From Strix aluco (Eukaryota; Chordata; Aves; Strigiformes; Strigidae), in the NCBI RefSeq assembly GCF_031877795.1, contig NC_133943.1, forward strand, positions 13,199,001 to 13,263,000: a DNA stretch of 64,000 nt, in the 5' to 3' direction. How positions within the stretch are numbered: the first letter of the stretch is position 1; each line of letters begins with the position of its first letter. This document shows, piece by piece, positions 1 through 12,909 of the stretch. The position numbers and the translations under genes are program-made. The notes beneath the pieces are model-generated. The model saw nothing but the letters and a program-made list of their open reading frames with translations. It ran no database searches and was not told the DNA's origin.

Positions 1-3000
1 TTCTACCCAGTCTTGCCCCAGCCTTTTTTTCAGATAAGAAGTTCTCAACAGCTTCTTTCAGTGTTAGTAAACTTCCCTCTGAAGTGTTTTATTCTTCTGT
101 GGCCATCTTCTCACGCCTTATTCTGAGTTTCTTTTGAAACCAGGAAGGATCTGGAAATGCTTTGCATTGAAATCTAGTTGTCTCGAGGAAACTCATGTTC
201 TACTTCAGTTGTGTCCCGGTTCCCCAACCTGGTCTATGTGACCATGCTGTGACTCTTAAGTCTTTTGCTACAGTGGTTTGCTGCTTTATAGAAGGTTATT
301 CTCAGAAGAAGCAGAGGGGCAAGGGCCTTTTCTAGTCCTGGAACTCAGCCTCTTCTGTCTGTCCTTCTCCAGACCTTTTTTTTTGTCAGTTGGAGCTAGT
401 GTTCTATTTTTCTGATTAACACAGAGAACAAAAAATTATTTGTCCTCCTAATAGCTTCAACAGTATGCTGGAAAGAGAGGCCAGCATATTAGGAACCTGA
501 TGCACTACCTGAGGAACAGCTAATTCTTTAACTGTTTTGCCCTATTTAGGAGCCTGCAAAAGTTGGTAGGAATTTGTTACCCATGTATGGTCTTGGTGCT
601 GGTGTGACTGTCCAGGCTTAAGGGCTGAGTGTTATTTCCTGGGAATGCAACTGGGAATGGAACATTTTTGTGTGATGGGCAATACTGTCAAATATCTAGA
701 GTATAATTTTCAAAGCTGTTTGTGTGACTTCCAAACCTCGGTTCTATTTTTAGATGTAATTGTGTGCCTGGAGGTACCCCTACAAAAGGACTTGGACTTC
801 TTTTGTGCTTATCCCCAAAATGCAGATCCTCACAACTCCTGCCATAATGCTGCTGAGCTGCAGTAGCACTGGTGGCTTGTGGCTCTTCTGTTTACTCCAG
901 TTGAATTCTCTGATAAGCATCTGTTTCTAGGCAAGCAGCTAGAGTCTCATTTATGCCTAAACCCTGCTAAGATGTTCCTTGTCCTCCTTGTTCTGTGGAG
1001 GCTGATGTGACAGTGTTTTCAGAGCAATTTCTTCTCATGTGGGATGCAGGAAGAGTAGGATGGCAACTGAGGAGGAGGTGTTGGTGTTTCTATTTCCAGT
1101 AGCACAGTAGTCATCTGAGTGTGTGAGAGGCCAGTGTTCAAATTTCAAGATGCTTGAGGGGACTTGAAATCCCAATCCCAGCTGAGTTACTCTGGAGGAC
1201 TCTTCTCAGCCACTCCTCCTGACCAGAACTGCGCAGGAGGCTTTGGTGTGCCTGGGCAGGGAGTGGATGAGCTGGTGGCTTGGTGGTTAGGCTGCTTCTA
1301 CAACGAGAAGGAAAACTGGTTAGAAGACAGTCCTCTGCACAGAGAAAATCTTCCCTCATTCGGGCTGTGGTCGGTGAAGAGGCGTCGCTTTTCCTCTCTG
1401 TTCCTGCCCTGCTGGCGCCCTCTGCTCTCAGGTTCATTCACTCTGGTCTGGATGTCAGGGTCTTGGTCCCATGGCTGCGTGTCTGCAGTGGAAGGGGTTG
1501 CTCTTTGCTGTCCCTCCTGCTCAGGGCTGACTCACTTCCTGACTTAACTCATTTGAAACCTTCCTGTTTTCTTTAAGTTCTGACTGCAAAGCATCTAGTG
1601 AAGCCATCTATGAAGCTTGTTACAGAAATTGTACTGTGCTGCCTGATACTACTTTGCATCATTTCTTTTCACTGAAGCTGGCTGCTAGGGCAGCAGCAGA
1701 TTTTTTTTTAACCCATTGAAATGCTGCATTCATCTTAGCAAGAGCCATTTGTCACAAGCGCAGGGTGCACACAAGCCCAGGGCTTATCACAGGCAGCGGC
1801 TCTCAGGCAGGAGCGAGGCAGCAGAAGTGCTACAGGCCAGGACTGAGGTGCGGTGACAGATCTGTGGGTGTGCTGTAGCTTGTGTGGGGTCTGAGTGAGT
1901 GTGCCAGCTCTCACGGTCTTGTTTTCACAGATGTTAAAGCCAGTCACAGGAAAATAATTGAAAGAATGATAAAACTGAGTAGAATAACTCTGGCAGGGTT
2001 TTAACACAGTAGGAGAGATAATCTGGCTGTCGTGAGGGACCCTGAGCAAAGCTGCAGGGGTTGCGCACCATTCTGGTAACATCCAAGCCCTCTGTGCAAC
2101 TACGGAGCAAAATGCTTCCTTTAGGATAAGAAATATGTGCATGTACATGCACTCACGTACACAAACAGACTCTGGGGGGAAGGTTAATGCCTCTGTATGA
2201 ATCTCTGCAGGCATTTCCTACTGGGAACACTTCCCAGTTTAGAAAAACATGTCATGGAGGGTAGCTGCAGCTCTCCTGTCTTGGCATGTTCCTCCCTCTT
2301 CTGTGAGCCCTGTCCACGAGCAGACCTCTGTGGCTTCTGGAGGCTGCACCGGTCATCAGGAGTATGCAGAAGGGCTCTTTCTACCATCCCCTCTCTGCTA
2401 CCCAGGGATGCCTGACATAGCTCTTCACTGCTTGCATAAGAGGTGGGAGCACTGTGTCCTAATTTATACACCTATGACAGTGCAAAATAAGAATTGGCTA
2501 ATCAAATCCTACCTGGCTTGTGATATGACCATAGCCTTTCTAAATGTGAAAAGTGGTCTATGAAAGGTGCATGATTTATAAAGTATTTCCTAGGTTTCTC
2601 TGTCAGCTCAATCTCTTTTGAATCAGTTGTATTGGATATTAAAGCAATGAGACAGAAATCAGTGGGAGAGCTCATAAAATTTGTAAGTCAATTCAGCTTA
2701 AAAAACCCCTGATGACTAGATGCACAAAAGTAAAAAATAATATATATATTTGTATAAGGCTCTATATCATAGAAAAAGACCCACAGAGCTCATCTGTCAG
2801 GGGAAACCAAGTGAAAGTTTGTTTTTAACAGTATTGAGGGAGAAATTCCAGTTTCTTCAAAAGTAATGTGGATTTTGCCATAGTTTTCAATGGGACCAAA
2901 CTCCAGCTCCTCTTGGAATTCATAATTCATGGTATTATCTCACTGTCTGTCACAAAGAAATACTATAAGCAGGGATGGAAGATTTATGAAATCACACAAG

Positions 3001-5942
3001 AAGTGACTATATGTCTACTGTGCTTTCTGAAGGCTATGTTTTTGTGAAAGATCTTTTATATACAGGACCTGATTTATCTCTGATGCCTGCATGTTTTATA
3101 CTGCTGTAAAGATTTTAACTAGCTTGGGAGAGATCCTCCCTTCTGGGACAACCTTCCTCCCCAGTGAAAGAAGAAGTCAGCCCTTTAGCTTTATACACAA
3201 TACAGTGAACAGCAATAAATAAAGCAGTGAATATGGAACTACCTGCTGGTGATGATACCAGCACCTGGGCTGTGATTTAATGCCTTTAGAAAGCACTGCA
3301 TGACCATGCATTGTGTTTCTCATAGTGTTGCACTCAGGGCTGTAGTGTCACCTTGTTTGGCCTCACCTCAAGAAATTCCAGCCACTGAATTAGGGTAAGA
3401 TCTAGACTTCCTGTCAAAAACCAGATTCAGTTAGTCAAAACTTTCCAGATGAGATGTTAAGATGATAACAACCATCCTGACTGATGTCAGCTGTCGAGAG
3501 CAGTGCACAGTATATTGTCTGTCTCTCCCCTTATCATTCACTATGTACAAGCTTTCTTTTTTGCCCCCCTTTAGTCTTTGCTTTTGTTTCACAAAGCAAA
3601 GTGGAGAACCTGTCCTGTCTTGTCATCTTTCTTTTCTAAAGGTCTGTGTAAATGTTTAGGCTTTACTGGTCACTTTTCTGCACTTGCTTGGAAGATGAGC
3701 TGAGGACTGAGGAAAGTGATTCTCTCACCATGGGACTCAGGTTGTGTTTAGCTACTTTAGGTTATCCAGCTGTGACACACGCACATAATGAAACCTAGCT
3801 TTTGGGACGCAGGAAGCTTGAATAATCTATACTTAAGGAACCAGCAAGGATGTATTGGTCAGCAGGGAAAGGATTCATTTATTTCAGTATCTTTTACAAA
3901 GAGGTTTTTAAACCTGGGGCTGGAGTGAGGATGCATTTTGGAAGTTGTACCAGTAAGCACGGCAAATACAGCTGAATCCCAGCCTGAAATATGACTGTTC
4001 CTCTCTTCCTGTGCAACGACTCATGCAAATTCATGTAAGCATCCTTACTGATAAGTCCTACTAGGGCCTTCACTTCTCCATGCACAGACTTGACCTGGGG
4101 CAGCATTTGAGAGCTCAGACATGGTATTTTGTTAGCTAACACCAGGCCTCATGCTGCTGAAAAGAAAAATCCCAGTTCCAGATGCTTTTGAAATTTTGGG
4201 ATTATTTCACATCTGGATCTGGACTCACTGTCAATGGATCTGCCTTTCAGTGTTAATTACTGTTGTTATATATTTTAACATGGGTATTAAAATGATGAGT
4301 GGTTTTGTATCTGAAACCTCTGCTCTCGTGAAATGTATCTTGTGTATTAGTCTAGTTGGAGATCTGTAAACCAGATCTTGGGATGAAACAAAAGATGGTA
4401 CATACTTTTGCCCTGAGTATGGACGACCTGAGCCTTTGTACTGACTTGGAGGAACATGGTTATTAACAATAAATATCTTTCCAATTTTCCTCTCTCCAAA
4501 GTAGCTGGTCTGTACAAGAGCTTGTTTTTGTGGTAACCCTTAGGGTAAGTGCAGCAGAAAACATCAGAGCTCTCATGAAGAACATTTGATATGTTTTATG
4601 CTCTGGGAGTGGAAAGCAGATTAAGCCCTGACTGCTTGCAGACCTGCAATACATGGGGAAACATTCCTGGTTGTTTCCAGACTCGAAGATGGAGTGAGTT
4701 TCTCCAAGATCTCCAGAAGTTGTGTGTGAAGGAAGGTAACTCCTGGAATGTATCCTAGAAAACCTCCTTGGCCTGACTGAGATGGAGATGACCAGTGGAG
4801 TGGGAGTGATTTCCTGATTTGGTACCCATCTGAATTGGAAAATGATGGGGGTTCAGACTGTGGTGGTGGAGATTTACTCTTCCAGGGCTAAATCCACAGT
4901 TCAAAGAGTAGATCTTGCTGTTAGCCTGTGATGGGTGGCTGTGAAATGGGTTTGGAAACATCTGTCTAAACAAGTGCCTACACTGAACAAAACAAGGATT
5001 GCCACACTTGCCAGCTTTGCTGCAGAAGCCTGTGGGATGAGTGGGCACCAGAGTTTCAAGCAATCCCTCTCTCTCAGAAACAATCTGCCTCAAGTCAATG
5101 GTGAACAATGTTGGGATGGAGTAAGCAATCCGTGCTGCTGCTTCTGCTGCGTTATTTGTTTGCAGATAAATAAAGGTATTTAATTAACCCGACATATAAT
5201 TCCATACCTTTTTAATAAGCTTGAATTACACACACTGTGCATCTGGATGCAGGTATGGAAAAGTAGATTTGTTTATGCCAATTTGAAACATCAGTCACAC
5301 TATTTTGGATACCAGTGATGTTTGACTACAAGTCTAATATCTTCTCTGTTAGGGTCTTGCTTTTTATTTAGATTTTAAAACTGTATTCAAATGAGGTTTT
5401 GACCGAAACTGAATCACTATGTACTTGAAAGCTAAAGAGCTTATCAGGCATCTGATAATGTTTTCAGGATTTCCCCAGATTAGACCACGGAGTGTACAGA
5501 CAGGAAGATGAAGTATTGAGCGCCTGACCAGAGCTTCCTCCTGTGCAAGAGTGGGGGTTTCTCTGACTTGAATCTTTAGCTATAGAGGCATGGTCTGAGC
5601 CTTGAAATCTAAAGGATAAAAAGCACCCAAATCTCCCAGTTGGGTCCTCCGAGCAAGGCAAATGGAGTGTTTCATTTAAGCCCCACTTGCAAGGTCAGCA
5701 AAACAGTTCTCACCTCTCCCTGCTGTTGTGTTACCTTCCTGGCTCTTTATCAACCAGGGAATCAGAAAGGGACTTTCCAGAGCTATAAACATTTGAGCTG
5801 AATAGATGGAATGAACCCGTATGCAAATGAGTTTTGATTCCCTTCCCTTTATAAAGTTAAAATGTTTTTGAGAGAGAAACAGATCCTCCAGAACGTGGGT
5901 GTCCGAGATTGTTACCTCGGACTGGCTGTATCTCTCTCCCTG
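1..5942. other. Unique non-coding sequence
   Basis: I see no gene here. Open frames are short, overlap on both strands and mostly lack an ATG, as expected by chance. A GC-richer patch lies at about 1160-1550 and another at about 1740-2400, but neither has CpG enrichment or a convincing splice-bounded frame. A short AT run lies near 2738-2752. No transposon end was recognised. Intron or intergenic DNA is the simplest reading. Confidence 0.6.
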
Positions 5943-5982
5943 CTGCCTGTCTGTCTGTCTGCCTGTCTGCCTGCCTGCCTGC
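5943..5982. repeat. Tetranucleotide microsatellite (CTGY)10
   Basis: Ten consecutive four-base units alternate between CTGT and CTGC. Looser CTGC/CTGT units follow up to about 6000. On the minus strand the array reads as repeated Arg-Gln-Ala/Thr-Asp codons, which explains a short open frame there that should not be taken as a gene. It is a plausible polymorphic marker. Confidence 0.9.
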
Positions 5983-8900
5983 TTTTCTTTCTGCCTGTCT
6001 TTCCATTGTAGAGAACAAAGCGGAGTGTTGTAAAATAGAAAATGAGAAATGCAAACCTGTGGTGATTGAAGAGGAGGAAAGAAAATGAAAGAGAAAAAGC
6101 TGAAGAGTGGGAAAAAGATAAAATAAAATGAATTTTGGGGATTCCACTGTGAGTAAGAGCTGAAAAAAATGTAAGCTAATTTATTATATGCTTATCTTCT
6201 GCCTGAGAGTCAGTACGCTTTGTATATGTGACAGGTAAACTGCACATTAAAGATTGAATCAAAACGCCAAATTCTTCCTCAATTCCTCCATCTTTAAACC
6301 AGAGTAGTTCTGTCAGCTTCAATGGATTTACATTTTGTAAACAGCAGCAGAATCAAGATCAAGTGTTTTAAGTCATATATTGTTTTATATCATTTTGAGT
6401 TATATGCTAAAGCGATGAGAAGTTTAGAATGACTTTTAAATACTGTTGTGTCAGGGAATCTGCACATTTTCTAATGTTTCCTTCACCAGGCAGGAATTTT
6501 TTTGCTATTGTCCTTCCAGAACTTTTATGACTTTATTCTGAATCCAATGGCAATTCAGAAACAAGGGGTGGTGGTAGTGTTATGTGCATTGATATTTTAT
6601 TTGCATTATGATTTATGTATATTAATTTTTTCTTTTAAATCTGCATCTTAACCCACTTAAATAACAACTATTTAAACAGGGAGAGGATGTGAGTCTCTTG
6701 GTGTATTTTTTTCTCTTTCTCCGTCAAATGCCACTGATTTTGAAAGTACAATGCTTGATTGCAGCTGAGGGGTTTGACTGGCTCTACCTGCTTTTCTTTC
6801 ACATTGATCCTTTACTTTTTTGAAGATGGTTTATTTATTTTTTCCTCTATGTGCTTTGAGCTTATCTAGGCATCCAAAAGTTTGTTTTACAGTATGGAAA
6901 AAGGGGATGGAGGAAACACCATGGGTTTCTGTGGTGGAAGTTCTAACAAATTCCCTGTTGGATTGGAAATGTGCAGAGATGGGTTTCTGAAGTCTGCAGG
7001 ATAAGGCTGCTCCCATCCCTCCACCTATGAGCCTGACAGTTACTCATTTCTTTTTCTGAATAGTTTCCTTGCTGAAAAATGCAGTTTTGAAGAAACTGAA
7101 ATTATTTACAAAGCTCAAATGAGTGCAGCAAATAGTATCAGGTAAATAATTAAAAAGTAAAAGTATTTTGCATTTTCAGAATTAAACCTTAATTTTTTCT
7201 TTAAAAATACTGTTTTAATTTTCTTATTTACTCTCATGAAATAATAATAATAGCAAAAAAGAAACAAACTTTTTTGGTTTAGGCCAAAAAATACCTTGTA
7301 ATGTACCTAAAATGAATGTGTTTTGTCTTCAGAAAATAATTTTATAAAAAATTCCAGGTTCATCCAAATGACATTTTTCTTTTGCCTTATTTTTCTTTTT
7401 TTTTTTGGCTAGTGGATGAAAAAATTGCTAATTGCCATAGCTTTGGTGCCGACTATTATTGGGACCAGCTATATTTCACAATCATCTGGGAGAATATTAA
7501 GATTTTATTTTCTGTGGGAAGCAGTGATGAAAATATGAATTATTTTGATGATAAAAATGGATACTTCTGTGTCTTTTTATTGGTCAAATTAAACACATTC
7601 TCCATCTTTTTACGTAATTAAGAAAGGCGAAAAGTCAGTTTTCTTTTATTGAAATAGACTTTGTGTATAATTTTTGAACCAATTCCGTAATCTTATGAGG
7701 AAGGCTTCAGTTACTCTCTCTTTTGCAGCTTTTCAAGTATCCGTACTCCATTTCAATTTGCTTCAGGGACAAGGCCTCACAGGTTCTTAAAACAGTTTTG
7801 TTGTTGGATAAGCAGGGCCTGGAGCTCCTGGGGGGAGCACGAGTTTGAGGATTGCTGTGATGGCAGGACAGGGGCCTGAGGTTGCAATGGGGACTCTTTT
7901 GCAAGACAGAGGTTTCAAATGTGTCAATGACTGCCTGTGACCTTCGTGAGGGAATTAATTAAGGATAAGCCTGAAAAAATTGATTCAAAGCTGCATTTAA
8001 TCTGTTAGTGGATATTGGATATCCAAGTCCATACTGGCAACTCTAGTGTATGTTAAAAGTCTGCGCTTGCATCAAGGAATGTCTTTACTTTTCACTGTAA
8101 TCATTAGTTGTAGTCAACATACTTCACTAAATATTCTAGATGTGATTATGTTGAATCTAAAGAGCACCTAAAATTATTTTCTTTAAAATCAGATCTAGTG
8201 AGCTCAAGGGGAACAAGATTTAAAATCCTGAATAGGAGGTGAGTGTATCCCAGAGGAAGGCAGCGTCAGGTCCCCGCAGACTGGCTGTGTCAGCATTTCT
8301 CAAGACTTTTCTAATGGAGCCTCTTTGAAACAGAAATCTTGGACCATTTCACGTGCCTGAAAAGGAGCCGTCTGCACCTGCAGGCAGTCCCTGGCAGCAT
8401 CCTGAAACTGGTTTCCAACTCTGTCTGCCAGCACTCACGCATCGCTGCCAACCATGTGGGGATGGATGTGCATTTTTTCATCTTCTAATGAGATTGTTCA
8501 TGGACCAGTTTCTAGTGTCTGACAACAGTGGTCCACAGCCCCCAGGCTGAGTAATGTTATCTAAATAGCTTGCAGGGGTTAGGGTGCTTTAACCGGGTCA
8601 CAATTCATTGGTCTCAGAATATTTTATTCGCTGTCTTGTATCTTTGTCTGGATTACCTATGGCCAGTTTCCATAGTACTTGCGCTGTTTCATCATTCTGA
8701 TATTACACTGGTTTATTTCAGTGAATAAATATTGAAACAGACCATGTATGTATTGAAAGTTTGTTTGCTATTCATAGGCTACTTTAGTTTCAATAACTAC
8801 AGTATAGTTACAATATAAAATATAAATATAGTCATTTTTTATGTTTCAAGTATTTATATATTGAACCTGTTTGAAGAAAAAAATAATCTCTGGCTTCTAA

Positions 8901-9256
8901 TGCATTACTAACATTACAGCTATTTATTACAATGTGCTTTTCCAAATAAACTCCTTGCTGGGTGCTTGTCACATTCCTTTTTTAAATAACGGGAAGGTTA
9001 CAAAAAGATGATTAATTGATGTTTGCATGTTTGTTTTTTAACTGCTTATACAGAGTCTAACCATTTTGGGTTAGTAATATATAGTATAGTAGTCATGCAG
9101 TGACAAATACTGTAAATATCTGTGTATTTTCTGCAGTTGAAACATTGTATGTTCTTTTGAATTATTAAAAATGTGGAAATTGGAAGAAAAAAAGAGATGG
9201 CCATCTACTCTCTCCTGTTTACTTTTTTCCCTTTTCCTATATTTTTGTGTGTTTAG
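5983..9256. other. AT-rich non-coding sequence
   Basis: The stretch is AT-rich, especially 6580-7620 and 8700-9000, with short homopolymer runs and few CpGs. No transposon end and no convincing coding frame was found. A donor-like GTGAGT at 8239 pairs only with a weak, 46-base exon-like segment and was not called. Confidence 0.55.
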
Positions 9257-9488
9257 ATCACATCTGAAACATACGGATCGACCAGTCATTTCGAGCTCAC
9301 TCCATTCCACTACATTTATCAGGAATTGGTTCAGACGAACAGTTCATCTTACCACCCCGCCTGCCTCTTCACAGGCTGGGAGACAGCACGTGTGTCACCT
9401 CCAGCATCTGCTGTGGGTACGGTGATCAGATATTCTGACCAGGGGAGGAAGTATTACCACGTTTGGAGACAGCTCCATATTCAAAGAG
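9257..9488 (+). CDS. Candidate internal exon, unknown protein
   Basis: A pyrimidine-rich stretch ending in TTTAG at 9256 precedes an open frame starting at 9257, and a GTAGGC donor follows 9488. The frame starts ITSETYGSTSHFELTPFHYI and ends in WRQLHIQR. It runs 77 codons plus one base (phase 0 in, phase 1 out). The frame is closed immediately upstream, because the TAG of the acceptor is itself an in-frame stop, and both other frames contain stops inside the segment. Eight CpGs lie in 232 bases against a CpG-poor background, which hints at constraint. If the donor is not used, the frame stops at 9563-9565 and an AATAAA lies at 9824-9829, so a terminal exon is the alternative. I do not recognise the protein, and a non-coding RNA exon or chance remains possible. 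Confidence 0.33.
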
Positions 9489-12400
9489 GTAGGCCTTTCC
9501 CTTTGTCCTCATTATTAGTCAGCTGGTATGAAACTTGTTTGTTTAGAGTAAAAATTTATTGCTGAAATTATAAAGAATAGGTAGAGATGGAGTTTCAGAC
9601 AGTTGCAAGGGCTTTTAACTTCTCAGTTCTCATTACCCTTATTAGCATGCTGAAAATTGGCTTTCCAGCTATCCCTCCTGTTTCTTACAACATCTGGGCA
9701 CTGTTAATACACCTGTTACTGCAGTTGTGTCAATGTGCAAAATATGTTTTAGACTGTTTACATTCCTCTACACTGTGTTTCATCCTGTCATCTGAGAATA
9801 TGTTAAAAAAAAATTATGGAGCCAATAAATGTTTGTATTTTTCAATACAAAATCTTGGTGAAATTGTCTCCAGGGCTGTGACCTCTTATGGCTTACTGTG
9901 AGTATAACTGAAACTATACTATATTGCAACTATACTGTAAGTATATGTTATAGAGATTACTAAAAATATTAGTATTAGAAGTTTTTATTATTATTGCTGA
10001 TGGCCAGAACTTTTTAAAAAGATGAAGTAACATTTTCATTATGCATTTTTTTGTATTACTGTTTTAAATGGCTGCAATGTATATACATGGCCAACTAGGT
10101 GTAAATATCTTTTTCTTAGTGATTTATGCCTGATATGTGTTTTGCCATGTATTTCTTTAAATTAGTGAAAAAAATGCAAAAACCATCAGTAAGTTTTAGG
10201 TCAAAAAATGAAATGGAATATGCAATCATTTTTATCGTTCATGAAGGAAAATGGTCTGTTGCACAAAGTACTGTGTTGTTGGAAAATGTGATTAAAATGG
10301 AGACAACAGAATTGAACCTCCAGATAAGCAGAGTGGAATAATTCTACAGGAGAGGAAATTGAATGTTTGTTATTCGTGACATAGACATTGGCAGTAGAAA
10401 TATAACTACTGCTTGAAATTAAAAATGCATCCAGGAAATAACTGGGAGTTTCAAAAAGCATATTGGGAACAAATGCACTTGCTTCTGCCAAGCCCAAAAT
10501 ATGTGCTTGGGCTAATACCAATTCATCATGAGATGTGATTTTTTTTATCCAATACAAATTAACCATTCCAGATATTTTGTTAAACTTTTTTTTTTTCTTT
10601 TTTTTTTTTTCTTTTTGGTGGGATGGACAATGAAAGTGTCTGTGTAGTTGCTGGGCTAGAGGCATTATGGACCTGATGCATTTGTCTTCCTGAAGGGTTC
10701 AGGAGAAGGAGTACCTACAGGCAGGTAGAGTACCTCATCTGACGTTGCCGATGGTCTTCACTGGTGTGGTGAGAACCCGGGATGTAATCTTGGAGCAGGG
10801 TGTGCTTAGCACCAGTGTATCTATGTGTGATGTGAACTGTTTGATATTGGCAGAGTTTAGCTCAAGAGCAAAGCTTAGTGTGCTTTTTCTTTAAACCTGC
10901 ACCAAAACTTTGGTGTTGGGTTTTTTAGTGGTGAACATGATCTTTATAGAGCAAGAAAAGATTAATAGCTTCTCTGCATGAGAACACTTTTTGCCTGTAC
11001 ACATGCATATTATCTTTACTGAAAGAGATTAACAACATTTAAGGTGTGTTAAGATATGGGCAGTGTTTGCCTTGTACCTAAGCAACAGAGTCAAGACTTT
11101 TGTTGATCCTTGTGAGCAGATCTGCTCTCTGGTGTCAGTAGGAGTGATGGAAAAAGACCTGGTCCGTGTAGAAAGGGCTTGATTGGTTTTGGTATGGTGT
11201 AATCCTGAGTGGGGACAAGGCAGTCTCCTCATGGCCCTACAGAGCAATGAGTCGGGGAAGAAATCTGAATTACTGTGGAGAGCAAGGGAGGCTGCCTGCC
11301 CTGGGCTGAGCAGGGACAGATGGGCCAGGGTGAGCAGCCAGCCTGGTCAGGGGACATGGGGACACTTCCTCTGTGGGAAAGTTCAAGAAATGCAGAAAAG
11401 AGGGAAAGTCAAAGAAATGGGTAATTTTTAAATGGAGAAGACCAGAAAAGTCAGGTAAGGGTTTTAAAGATTGATCTGTGTTATAGATGTTGAGGTCTGG
11501 GTTCATGACACCGAGCAGAAGTTTCTCACTGACCAGTGTCCTACCAGTAAATGCGCAGGCGGGTGTGAGGCCGCTCTGCAGCTGCACCTGGCAGTGCTGT
11601 CACAGGGGATGGATGAGATCTGCCCAGCAAGCAAAACACCCCACTGCTCTGCAGAGCATGCAGCCCACGGCCCCGCTTCTGAAACCCTCAGCTCTCACAC
11701 CGCGTGACACAGTGGGCCAATTTTAACCTGAAAGGTTCCGCTGAGTTTGAGTGTATGACTGCCTCTGGTGTCACCGTGGTCCTTTCTGGCTGTGAGTTTT
11801 CCTTTTTTTTTTTTTTTATTCTCAAGATCTCTAGTATTACTTCCTCTTCCATTTTTCCCTTTTGTTTCATCTAACTAGATGTCAGTGTAGCTGTGAGATA
11901 TGTATTTTTCCACTAGCTGTGGGGAAAATGTATTTAACTAAACAAGGGTGAAGAAGATACATTATGCTCCTAATGAAATGTGACCATATTCATATTTTAT
12001 TTCAAGCTCCCCATTGGTACTAATTAATTACCACCCATGATGAGCTCATTTGAATAGTATCTGGATTTCATGTGAAGCTGCAGTAGATCATTGACTGGTT
12101 AAGAAGCATTAAAATCTCACTCTGCGGTTGTATGTTCAGACAAACGTAGATGTTGTATTAAAAAGAAAGGTAGTAATGGCAACATAGAGAATAAAAGTAG
12201 GGGGTGATAAGGAAAATGCAAAGAATTTACACATTCCATTAACTTGATGGCTTTAGGATCTTTATGTTCTTTTCCCGTTAAAACATATTTAATTCAAAAG
12301 GAAATGTACGGAAGAATAGTCTTCAGGCACTTAACATTACTTAATCACTCTAAAAAGGGTTGCCTTTCGGTGTAGCAGTAAAACTTTATATGATGATTGC

Positions 12401-12849
12401 CTATTAAGTATCTGTCCTGTAGGAATAGTTAATTCTGGTATAATAAGATCTCTAAGGTACTAAGTGACCTTGCTGGAATAGGAAAAAATAATGTTTTTTC
12501 AAAAAGTAGATTTATGGCCTGTTGAAAAGACTCACCTCCTCACTGCTCTTGCAAAGGCAGAACAATATAATTTTATGGGCTGTCTTCTTGTTTGCAAATG
12601 CATGGATTTAATCCTCGAGTAAATGAGTTCTCAGAGGGAGGAGGGCACTCCAGGCATGACACTGAAAGGATAGAGGATAGCACACGGGAAGTTGATAAAG
12701 GGTCAAAGCAGAACGTAGCTGAAACTAGCATCATGTTTTTTTAAGATCAGAGAGAGCTAATGCACTGCGACGATATTAAACTCAGCGGTCAAACTGAGAG
12801 AGTTTGACATTTTCTCCTGCTTAGTTAAAAACCTCTAAAGCCAACTTAC
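9489..12849. other. Non-coding sequence with T-rich tract
   Basis: This holds a T-rich tract at 10586-10616 (two T runs split by C). On the minus strand the tract produces a poly-lysine stretch in a fortuitous 154-codon open frame (10201-10665). A T run lies near 11803-11818. An AATAAA at 9824-9829 is followed by T-rich sequence and would suit a polyadenylation site if the exon at 9257 is terminal. No transposon was recognised. Confidence 0.55.
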
Positions 12850-12909
12850 CATGAAAATGACTGGAATTACGAGGATGCACCAGTTCGTACCCGCCCTTTA
12901 GGGATTTCA
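12850..12909 (-). other. Candidate 60-bp minus-strand exon
   Basis: Read on the minus strand, a GTGTTTTAG acceptor precedes base 12909 and a near-perfect donor, CATG followed by GTAAGT, follows base 12850. Two bases in, one frame is open through the segment and reads KSLKGGYELVHPRNSSHFH, while the other two frames stop. Three CpGs lie in 60 bases. The polypyrimidine tract is only moderate and the segment is short, so a chance pairing is quite possible. It lies on the opposite strand to the other exon candidates. The peptide is not recognised. Confidence 0.15.

Noticed and set aside
8193-8238. 46-bp segment between an AG and GTGAGT
   Set aside because: Weak acceptor and very short. Pairs like this are expected many times by chance in 64 kb.
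10201-10665. 154-codon minus-strand open frame with a poly-lysine run
   Set aside because: The lysines come from the T-rich tract at 10586-10616. The rest shows no recognisable motif and no splice boundaries.
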